This document shows, piece by piece, positions 1 through 4,898 of a stretch of DNA of 7,995 bases; within the stretch, counting starts at the first letter, position 1, and each line of letters opens with the position of its first letter. The stretch spans positions 1 to 7,995 of the forward strand of contig DAIUAM010000090.1 in NCBI GenBank assembly GCA_036847185.1, in the 5' to 3' direction. The DNA is from UBA4738 sp002413305. Its GTDB lineage: Bacteria; Actinomycetota; UBA4738. The notes under the pieces were generated by a model, which was given only the letters and a program-made list of their open reading frames with translations, had not been told where the DNA came from and searched no databases. The position numbers and the translations under genes are program-made.

Positions 1-227
1 CCATCTCCAAGGGCCCGGAACTGTCGAACCCGATGGACCCGAGCTCGGAGCCGACAGGCAAGACGATCTTCGTGCTCGATGAGTCCTACGAGTCACCGGC
101 TGGCATCGCCAGGCACTGGCAGGACGCGACAGACAACTGGCCGGACCTGTCCGCCGTGATGGCGTGGGGCGCCAAGGGCACGGTGGCGACACTGCACAAC
201 GGCACGGCTGTCCAAGCACTCTGGTAA
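1..227 (+). CDS. Conserved hypothetical protein, C-terminal 74 residues (5' end outside window)
   Basis: The frame is open from the left edge (first whole codon at 3) to a TAA at 225-227, so this is the 3' end of a longer gene. An internal ATG at 33 exists but the frame continues upstream of it with protein-like sequence (ISKGPELSNP), so it is not taken as the start. The fragment has a regular soluble composition with aromatic and charged residues (VLDESYESPAGIARHWQDA, then MAWGAKGTVATLHNG) and ends in ALW. The pattern recalls small actinobacterial proteins of about 100 residues that may have a ferredoxin-like or antibiotic-monooxygenase-like fold, but I cannot name the family with certainty. 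No membrane segment is visible. It is the only plus-strand gene and converges on the minus-strand genes to its right. Coding status is likely; function is unknown. Confidence 0.7.
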   Translation, partial: ISKGPELSNPMDPSSEPTGKTIFVLDESYESPAGIARHWQDATDNWPDLSAVMAWGAKGTVATLHNGTAVQALW

Positions 228-245
228 GACGTTCGAGGCATGCAT

Positions 246-270
246 AGACGTCTCCCACACGGGGAGGTCT
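246..270 (+). terminator. Candidate terminator hairpin after the left-edge gene
   Basis: Nineteen bases after the TAA the sequence can fold with AGAC (246-249) pairing to GTCT (267-270) and CTCCC (252-256) pairing to GGGAG (262-266), leaving a GT bulge and a five-base loop. It is well placed to end the plus-strand gene. No run of T follows, so it is not a classical intrinsic terminator; GC-rich actinobacteria often lack the T tract. It could be chance. Confidence 0.3.
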
Positions 271-368
271 GTGTCCAGTTCCTGGCGTGATGAGCATGAC
301 GCCCGCCTGCCGCTCTCCTCAGTTCCGGCCGGTTCTTGTGCTGACCGAGGAGGCTCAGGCCCGCAACC

Positions 369-401
369 CCAGGCCGCACCCAGGCCGCACCCAGGCCGCA
401 C
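369..401. repeat. Tandem repeat, three perfect 11-bp copies
   Basis: The unit CCAGGCCGCAC occurs three times in direct succession at 369-379, 380-390 and 391-401 without a mismatch. It lies in the gene-free stretch and runs into a second array four bases later. Function is unknown; replication slippage is the simplest origin. Confidence 0.9.
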
Positions 402-404
402 GAG

Positions 405-444
405 GTCGGGAAAGGTCGGGAATCGACGGGAAGCGTCGGGAAGG
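405..444. repeat. Tandem array of four 10-bp units (GTCGGGAA-NN)
   Basis: GTCGGGAA or its one-base variant GACGGGAA occurs at 405-412, 415-422, 425-432 and 435-442, exactly 10 bases apart, with two variable bases between. The strict 10-bp spacing would put each copy on the same face of the DNA helix. That could suit a cooperative DNA-binding protein, but a simple degenerate satellite is equally possible. Confidence 0.8.
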
Positions 445-896
445 GAAACCGGAGGTCGGCGGCCATGTTCGGCCATTGCCGCAGGTCAGGGAATCGAGTC
501 TAGACGGCCTCATATTGGCGTGCGCCCGCACGCGCGACCCTCTTGGACAACTCAAGAGCGGCCGAGCCTTACGGTCGACTACGGGGGACAAAACGATCGC
601 ACACTGCGCCACCCCGGATGATGCCTCGGATCAGTCGGCAACCTCCCACCGCGAGCGGGGGGAACATGAACCGGCAGCGTGCGCAACTCAGCTGGGGATC
701 GGACGAGGCTCGATAGTTCGCCTGTCTCTTCGACAGACTCCAGATCTCCGTTGCCATCGAGGTCTCCTCTCGCGCGATCTCGGGTGGCGCCTAAGTGTTC
801 CACCCGTGCACTGCACCGTCAGATAAGCCATCGGTCATGTGACCTCCCGGCTCGTCCCTATGCTCCGCTTCGATGTGCCGCCCCGGCTTCTTCGGT

Positions 897-1165
897 TCAG
901 AGACTAGGCGGTGCGGCCCATCTGATCGTGGCCAGCGGCCGTGAGCGCCGGGACCGGTACCTGCGGATCAGCCACATCGCCACAACGAGAACCGTGACCA
1001 GGACGAGGGCTGCGATGGCCCAGAAGCCCGGTCCGTAGCTGATGCCGTAGGAGCGACCCGACCCTCCACGTGAGGATCCAGATCCACCGCTGCCCCCGCG
1101 CTGCCCCCGCCGTAGCTCTGGGCGAGCAACGTGGCGAGGAGCGTCATGGCCGTTGCCAGGAGCAT
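897..1165 (-). pseudogene. Small glycine-rich single-pass membrane protein gene broken by an 11-bp duplication
   Basis: ATG at 1163-1165 follows a perfect AGGAGG seven bases upstream. The first frame gives a hydrophobic N-terminus (MLLATAMTLLATLLAQSYGGG) and then loses protein character, ending at a TGA near 968. A second frame on the same strand, with no start codon of its own, carries the obvious rest: a Gly/Ser linker, SYGISYGPGFW, a transmembrane helix (AIAALVLVTVLVVAMWLI), a basic stretch (RRYRSRRSR) and a TGA at 897-899. The frames switch inside a perfect 11-bp tandem duplication at 1089-1110. Removing one copy joins them into an 85-residue protein: residues 1-16 hydrophobic, about 18-41 Gly/Ser/Tyr-rich, helix about 43-63, basic tail. 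The upstream gene stops four bases before this start, so the two form an operon. It may be a recent null allele, a phase-variable gene or an assembly error. Function is unknown; by design it would be an inner-membrane protein with a cytoplasmic basic tail. Confidence 0.75.
1089..1110. repeat. Perfect 11-bp tandem duplication that shifts a reading frame
   Basis: GCTGCCCCCGC occurs at 1089-1099 and again at 1100-1110 on the plus strand. Eleven is not a multiple of three, so the extra copy throws the minus-strand gene out of frame. Each copy has a five-base homopolymer, which adds a possible source of sequencing or assembly error. Confidence 0.95.
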
Positions 1166-1169
1166 GATT

Positions 1170-1655
1170 TCACCTCCTCATGATGTCATCGAGATCCGCA
1201 GACCTCGACCCGTGAACGGGGGCCGTCGACGCAATCGGCCGGTGCGATGGCAAGGGAACCGACGCATTGCGGGGTATACGGATCGGCGCCGGGCTGGGAT
1301 TGGCGCCGGGGAGGTGATCGGTTTCAAAGCTCGCATCCGCTCCGGCCCCCGGAGGGATATCGAAGCCGCCCTGCTCGTAGAAGAAGAAGGCGCCGTCCAC
1401 GCAGTCGGAAGCGAAACGGGGCACCGCTCCGCACAGGGGCGGTTCGACTCCAGCCGCCGGCTGGGGCAGGAGCCCGGGGCACGGGACCGCAAAGCCGAGC
1501 TCCTGGGCGGCCGCGGAGCACTGCGCCCGCAGCGCGCCCGGAGGTGGCACCAGGAAGATGCCGCCCTCTTCGAGCTCCCCGGGAGGCGGCGGCGCCGGCC
1601 GGTAGCCGGCCGCCAGGGCCTGGATACCTGATCCGAAACAGGTCGTGGGGCGCAT
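1170..1655 (-). CDS. Hypothetical Cys-containing protein, 161 residues
   Basis: The frame has strong G/C third positions and a protein-like middle part: AQCSAAAQELGFAVPCPGLL (about residues 44-62), then Cys75, Cys85, an aromatic run FFFYEQ (90-95) and GGFDIPPG (96-103). Cysteines are at 6, 46, 59, 75 and 85, suggesting an extracytoplasmic, disulfide-bonded protein, although no clear signal peptide is seen after the chosen ATG. The frame stays open upstream to 2057, but that part is Arg-rich and overlaps the acdS relic in another frame, so I take the ATG at 1653-1655; it lacks a clear ribosome binding site. The middle part recalls uncharacterised actinobacterial proteins with a CPxLLP...PPG pattern, from memory only. 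The last ~45 residues are Pro/Ser/Ala-rich and look less constrained, so the gene may be degraded at both ends. The stop is four bases before the next start, indicating an operon with the small membrane protein. Confidence 0.5.
   Translation of the reverse strand: MRPTTCFGSGIQALAAGYRPAPPPPGELEEGGIFLVPPPGALRAQCSAAAQELGFAVPCPGLLPQPAAGVEPPLCGAVPRFASDCVDGAFFFYEQGGFDIPPGAGADASFETDHLPGANPSPAPIRIPRNASVPLPSHRPIASTAPVHGSRSADLDDIMRR
1173..1178 (-). promoter_or_regulatory. Strong ribosome binding site fixing the 1165 start
   Basis: AGGAGG on the minus strand sits seven bases before the ATG at 1165 and lies inside the last codons of the upstream gene (ATG AGG AGG TGA). This settles the start of the small membrane-protein gene and implies coupled translation of the pair. 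Confidence 0.85.
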
Positions 1656-1864
1656 GACCGGCGGAGACGGATAGGCGATTCCAGAGTGGTGACGGCGCTC
1701 GCGGGAGAGCTGACGGCAGCGGGCGGCCAGCGCGTGGCGAGTCTCGCCATCCCGACGCTCCCGCCGGGCCGCCCGGGGGACCCCGGCCTGTTCGGTCCCG
1801 ATTCGCAGTTCTGGCGCGTCAACCGCGAACGCGCCGTGACCCTGGGAGGACCGGCGGCGGGGGG
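1656..1864 (-). other. Apparently decayed sequence downstream of the acdS relic
   Basis: No convincing gene is seen. In the same frame as the acdS relic, but beyond its stop, the minus strand reads TRQNCESG near 1798-1822. This weakly resembles the KREDCNSG stretch that in ACC deaminases directly follows the segment preserved at 1907-2005. The gap of about 88 bases and the single short match make this only a hint that further pieces of the gene are buried here. Confidence 0.25.
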
Positions 1865-2005
1865 TCAGACCGCCGGGTCCCTCTCGACCCTCATCATTAC
1901 CGTTGCATCGACCTCGCCACCGAGATGCTCGGTGAGTCGGTCCAGTGGGTGGACAGGCGAGGGACCGAAAAGCAGTTGCACCCTGTTGAAGTCGTCCAGA
2001 CTCAC
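1865..2005 (-). pseudogene. acdS: 5' remnant of an ACC deaminase-like gene (46 codons left)
   Basis: A GTG start at 2003-2005, with GGAGGT six bases upstream, opens a 46-residue frame. It reads VSLDDFNRVQLLFGPSPVHP, then LDRLTEHLGGEV, and then unrelated sequence to a TGA at 1865-1867. LLFGPSPVHPL-RL--HLGG is the N-terminal signature of 1-aminocyclopropane-1-carboxylate deaminase, a PLP enzyme of the tryptophan-synthase beta fold that splits the ethylene precursor ACC into ammonia and 2-oxobutyrate; this is recognised from knowledge of the family. Intact enzymes have about 340 residues and continue with a KREDCNSG stretch and the PLP-binding lysine (GGNK), both absent here. Only about 32 residues are family-like, so the product cannot be an enzyme. 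The start signals are still perfect, so the peptide may still be made. D-cysteine desulfhydrase is the nearest alternative, but its N-terminus is less similar. Confidence 0.65.
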
Positions 2006-2008
2006 CCG

Positions 2009-2101
2009 TCAACCTCCGCTGTAGAACCCGACGTTGCCTCGCGGGAGCCGGTCCCACTCCTCGCGGTACGGCGCAAGCTCACGCTCGAAGTCCTCACCCG
2101 G
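2009..2101 (-). pseudogene. 3' remnant of an unknown gene preceding acdS (last 30 codons)
   Basis: After an in-frame TGA at 2102-2104 the minus strand reads PGEDFERELAPYREEWDRLP followed by RGNVGFYSGG, with a stop at 2009-2011. The acidic/basic heptad-like start, the tryptophan and the Gly-rich end look like a real protein C-terminus with normal codon use. There is no start codon, and the stop lies three bases before the acdS GTG, which is typical operon spacing. I read it as the tail of a gene that once formed an operon with acdS, its front lost. I do not recognise the family. In the same frame upstream of the TGA there is only a 15-codon ATG frame (2149) without family features. Confidence 0.5.
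2012..2017 (-). promoter_or_regulatory. Ribosome binding site of the acdS remnant
   Basis: GGAGGT on the minus strand lies six bases before the GTG at 2005 and overlaps the last codons of the upstream relic. The intact site supports the GTG as the genuine start of the ancestral gene. Confidence 0.75.
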
Positions 2102-2224
2102 TCAGACTTCCCTCCCAGGATCGGGAACGCACCCGAGAACACCGCTCATGCCGGACGCGCCCCGCATCTCAGATCACCCGCAGATGGCAAGGCGAGTCCC
2201 GCGTTGGACGAGCTTGACTCAGGG

Positions 2225-4384
2225 TCATGGCAGGCCGAAGCCGTAGAGGTTCTGGTCGTCCGAACCCACGTACACGACCCCGCCCGCCACGGCCGGCGAC
2301 GACTCGATCGGGTTCGCTGTCGTCGTTCCCGTCCACAGCGCAGGGCACGTTGGTGGCGACCCGGCCGTGCAGTTCGTGGCACCCGCCGCGTCGAAGGCGT
2401 AGAGCATGCCGTCACCCCCGCCGATGTAGACGACGCCGTTCGCAACCGCAGGGGAGGACTCGAACAGGGTGCCGCTGGCGATCACTCCCTTCCAGAGCGG
2501 CGAGCACGTCTTGCTGAAGCCCGATCCCGTGCAATTCGTCACGCCCGCCGCGTCGAATGCATACAGATATTGGTCGTCCGCTCCGACGTAGACCACGCCG
2601 TTCGCCACCGCGGGAGACGAGTGCTGTATGGAGCCACCCGTGGCGGCCGTCCAGAGCGGAGAGCACATTGTCGGGGTTCCGGAGAAGCAGTTCGTCACGC
2701 CTGCAGCATCGAAGGCGTAGAGCGTCTTGAACTCGCCGATGTACAGGACCCCGCCCGCCACGGTCGGGGAGGTGTCGATGGCCCCGATGGGGTTCGACGT
2801 CCAGAGAGGGGTGCACGTCGTCGGCGTCCCCGAGCAGTTCGTCACGCCTGCGGCGTCGAACGCGTAGACCTTGCCGTCGGTTGAGGCGACGTAGACCTCA
2901 CCGCCTGCCACGGCCGGCGACGAATCGAAGATCTGGTTCCCCGTCGTTCCCGTCCACAGCGGCGTGCATGTCTTGGGACTGCCCGAGCAGCCCGTCACGC
3001 CCGCCGCGTCGAAGGCGTAGAGCTTGAAGTTGGTCGACCCGATATACACGACGCCATTTGCCACGGCGGGTGAGGAATAGATCGACGCGGTGGTCGCTCC
3101 CGTCCACAGCGGCGTGCATGTCTTGGGACTGCCCGAGCAGCCCGTCACGCCCGCCGCGTCGAAGGCGTAGAGCTTGTCATCTTCCGTCCCCGCGTACACC
3201 ACGCCGTTCGCCACGTCGGGAGACGAGAAGATGCGGCCCCCCGTCGTGGCCGTCCACAGCGGCGAGCATGTCTTGGGATTGCCCGAGCAGCCCGTCGCGC
3301 CCGCCGCGTCGAAGGCATAGAGCTTGTCGTCGGTCGAGCCGACATAGAGAACCCCGTTGGCGACGGCCGCGGAGGAGGCGACGGAGCCGCTCGTCGCTCC
3401 ACTCCACTTCTGGACGAGCGAGGAGACGTTCCCGGTGCCGATGGTGGTCTCGTCCGGGTTGTCCCCGGAGTTGTTCAGGTCGTAGTGGAACTTGGGCCAG
3501 CTTGCCGGGGCGCCAGTGCTGTAGCCGGTGAGCTTGGTGCTGGGGGAGGTCTGGGTGGAGCTCGAGCCGATCTTGGAGACGACAGTCTCTCCGGTTCCGG
3601 TTGTCGAGGTGGTCGTCGTCCCCGAGTAGTTCGCCAGCACCACGCTCGAGGCGCCCTGCGCTGCGATCGAGCCCGAGGAGAACGTCCCGGCCGAGGCGAT
3701 GAACGTCCCGGACAGGGATGATTTCCCCGAGACGGGGGTCAGGGCCACGTTGGCCCGATTCCTCCCACAGACCACGATGACCTGGGAGCTTCCGGCGGGG
3801 GCCGTCTTGTTCGCCGCCGAGCAGGCCGCGCCGACGGTGGCCGAGGAGGTGCTGACCACGGCGTCCAGGACCTGCCAGCTGTACAGGGTGATGGACAGGG
3901 CGCCGGCCTTGGTCGGGCTCGCCACCACGGCGGTCGAGCTGTTGTAGGTGTCGTCCTGGTCCACGCTCACGGCCCAGGACAGCCCGGTGACGTTGGCCGA
4001 ACCGGAGGCGGTCTTGGCCTTCACCTTGAACGCGGCGCTGGCCCCGGGGGCGATGTTGTCCCCCGTCCCCGCCGCGCTGTTGTAGGTGCAGGTCGACGTC
4101 GCCACGACCCGCGTCCATCCGCTGGGACCGGCGGGACATGAGGCGATGGTCCACTGGGTGCCGGGGCGGGTGATCTGGGCCGATCCCAGGCTCTCCGACG
4201 CGGTGGAGGTGTTCTTGACCGTGAACGTGAAGGTGGTCCCTACGGTGTCGTTCAGGTACTGGATCTGGGGCTTGACCGAGGCCGTGGCCGCCACGGCGGC
4301 CTGGGCGACCGGCGCCAGCAGGACCAAGGCCAGTGCCGTTGCAGCCAGAAACGCAGAACCCGTGAACCACCGCCGACGACTCAT
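2225..4384 (-). CDS. Secreted PQQ-type eight-bladed beta-propeller protein
   Basis: 719 residues. Residues 1-30 form a signal peptide (MSRRRW, a hydrophobic core, then APVAQAA with probable cleavage after AQA), so the protein is exported. Residues ~34-155 look like an Ig-like beta domain (FTFTVKNTS; Cys83 and Cys99), followed by a second beta-rich part with Cys188 and Cys206 and a Ser/Thr-rich linker (~250-290). From about 296 (WPKFHYDLNNSG) to the end run eight propeller repeats with a period near 50 residues: SSPAVANGVVYIG, LYAFDAAG, then PLWTG. This is the PQQ/quinoprotein repeat (Pfam PF13360-like) with a Cys-x(6-8)-Cys loop inserted between AFDAAG and PLW in seven repeats. The WPKFH strand probably closes the ring with the short last blade. 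No catalytic residues of quinoprotein dehydrogenases are seen, so it is more likely a binding or scaffold protein than an enzyme. The start lies 19 nt after the truncated kinase frame; GGGGG five bases upstream is a weak ribosome binding site. Confidence 0.9.
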   Translation of the reverse strand: MSRRRWFTGSAFLAATALALVLLAPVAQAAVAATASVKPQIQYLNDTVGTTFTFTVKNTSTASESLGSAQITRPGTQWTIASCPAGPSGWTRVVATSTCTYNSAAGTGDNIAPGASAAFKVKAKTASGSANVTGLSWAVSVDQDDTYNSSTAVVASPTKAGALSITLYSWQVLDAVVSTSSATVGAACSAANKTAPAGSSQVIVVCGRNRANVALTPVSGKSSLSGTFIASAGTFSSGSIAAQGASSVVLANYSGTTTTSTTGTGETVVSKIGSSSTQTSPSTKLTGYSTGAPASWPKFHYDLNNSGDNPDETTIGTGNVSSLVQKWSGATSGSVASSAAVANGVLYVGSTDDKLYAFDAAGATGCSGNPKTCSPLWTATTGGRIFSSPDVANGVVYAGTEDDKLYAFDAAGVTGCSGSPKTCTPLWTGATTASIYSSPAVANGVVYIGSTNFKLYAFDAAGVTGCSGSPKTCTPLWTGTTGNQIFDSSPAVAGGEVYVASTDGKVYAFDAAGVTNCSGTPTTCTPLWTSNPIGAIDTSPTVAGGVLYIGEFKTLYAFDAAGVTNCFSGTPTMCSPLWTAATGGSIQHSSPAVANGVVYVGADDQYLYAFDAAGVTNCTGSGFSKTCSPLWKGVIASGTLFESSPAVANGVVYIGGGDGMLYAFDAAGATNCTAGSPPTCPALWTGTTTANPIESSPAVAGGVVYVGSDDQNLYGFGLP
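2228..3394 (-). repeat. Propeller-encoding repeat array, period 150 bp
   Basis: Seven full units and one short unit encode the beta-propeller blades. The spacing is exactly 150 bp for the first three and close to it afterwards. Each unit encodes SSPAVA-GVVY, LYAFDAAG and PLW. The Cys-loop spacing is x6 in the first four blades and x7, x8, x7 in the next three, so the C-terminal units have drifted more. Confidence 0.85.
2948..3176 (-). repeat. Two identical 79-bp blocks 150 bp apart inside the propeller gene
   Basis: Positions 2948-3026 and 3098-3176 are identical base for base, while sequence just outside them differs. The blocks cover the LYAFDAAGVTGCSGSPKTC loop of blades 2 and 3, including all synonymous positions. 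This indicates recent duplication or gene conversion rather than protein-level selection alone. Confidence 0.9.
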
Positions 4385-4403
4385 CGGCCCCCGTTCCGGC
4401 CGC

Positions 4404-4898
4404 TCAGGGCGGCATCAGCTTGCCGTTTCCCGGTGCCCGCCGCTGCTCTGTGGCGCGGGCAACGGGGTGAACACTATCCCGGCCAGAGCGCGAGGTAAAT
4501 GGCCAAAGCCCCGGTTGTGAGGGGATGAGAAGAAGGATGACAAGAAGATCTCCTGTCCGCCCGCCATTGGGAGGTCCCGATTCCCGATAGGAGTCTGCGC
4601 GGGTCCGCGCGAAATGCTCGAGCAGGATCGAGAACACTCCGATCGCGTAACAGGCTCCGGTGGCGCACAGCAGCCATCCGATCGGGTTCGACGGGCGCTT
4701 CCACGCGAGCAGGGCACCCACCGTCGCGAAGGCCACGATGAACACGACGGCGACCAACCCATTCGCCGCGTTTCCCGTGTTGCCGGTGACGCTCCGAGGC
4801 AGCGGGCGAAGCGCGTTATAGACGAGCACGCTCGCAGTGGTCCCCACGGAGAGCAGCCACGAGGACCAGGCGGGCCAGAAGGCGGTCCGTGACCTCAT
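4404..4898 (-). pseudogene. Truncated histidine-kinase paralogue (N-terminal membrane part only)
   Basis: 164 residues, starting at an ATG that overlaps the stop of the complete kinase by four bases (ATGA, 4895-4898). The first ~106 residues match the start of the neighbouring kinase: RTAF-AW near the start, a first hydrophobic stretch (~12-30), then AFATVGALLAWKRPSNPIGW (~56-75), against GVGALVAARTSNRVGWLF in the complete copy, and a further hydrophobic run to ~95. From about residue 107 (near 4580) similarity ends, and the tail (Pro, Arg, Ser-rich) looks like unrelated DNA read by chance. The GAF, dimerisation and ATPase domains are all missing, so it cannot phosphorylate. It is most likely a deletion remnant whose missing part was replaced by the DNA leading to the propeller gene. 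A retained role as a small membrane partner of the kinases cannot be excluded. Confidence 0.7.
4471..4499 (-). promoter_or_regulatory. Candidate promoter for the propeller gene
   Basis: On the minus strand TTTACC (4494-4499) and TAGTGT (4471-4476) are separated by 17 bases, a fair match to a housekeeping promoter with the relaxed TAnnnT -10 box of actinobacteria. Transcription would start near 4464, about 80 bases before the ATG at 4384. It sits in the tail of the truncated kinase frame that has no kinase similarity. The -35 match is only partial, so this is tentative. Confidence 0.25.

Larger units (their letters stand above)
228..896. other. Gene-free stretch between convergent genes
   Basis: No open frame here on either strand looks like protein: the longer ones are rich in Arg, Ser and Pro with no motif, and they overlap each other in conflicting frames. 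Base composition is more mixed than in the coding parts. The stretch contains the candidate hairpin at 246-270, two short tandem arrays at 369-444, and small inverted repeats at 518-533 (GCGTGC arms), 540-558 (CTCTTG arms) and 722-736 (CTGTC arms), none followed by a T run. I found no tRNA or CRISPR pattern. Confidence 0.6.

Noticed and set aside
518..558. Two small hairpins (GCGTGC and CTCTTG arms) as terminators
   Set aside because: Stems of six pairs with no T run and no gene ending nearby.
287..826. Plus-strand open frame of 179 codons in the gene-free stretch
   Set aside because: Contains the tandem arrays, has no ribosome binding site and no protein-like pattern.
833..844. Inverted repeat GGTCA-TG-TGACC as a possible operator
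   Set aside because: Short, single, and lies downstream rather than upstream of the minus-strand genes; expected by chance.
1089..1110. Programmed -1 ribosomal frameshift in the small membrane-protein gene
   Set aside because: No true X-XXY-YYZ slippery heptamer in the right phase; the exact 11-bp tandem duplication explains the frame change more simply.
1585..1615. Self-complementary GGCCGG/CCGGCC segment as a regulatory hairpin
   Set aside because: Lies inside the coding frame of the 161-residue protein and is a by-product of GC-rich codons.
1178..1822. Long minus-strand open frame of 214 codons
   Set aside because: Arg/Pro/Ser-rich shadow of the 1170-1655 gene; no motif apart from one weak acdS-like stretch at its start.
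1925..2884. Long plus-strand open frame of 319 codons
   Set aside because: Runs antisense to the propeller gene, is Arg/His/Val-rich, and its apparent internal repeats just mirror the 150-bp blade repeats.
2228..3394. CRISPR-like array suggested by regular repeats
   Set aside because: The 150-bp period is a multiple of three, lies in one open frame and encodes propeller blades.
3177..4370. Minus-strand open frame of 397 codons inside the propeller gene
   Set aside because: Out-of-frame shadow with Gly/Arg/His composition; the signal peptide and propeller motifs are in the other frame.
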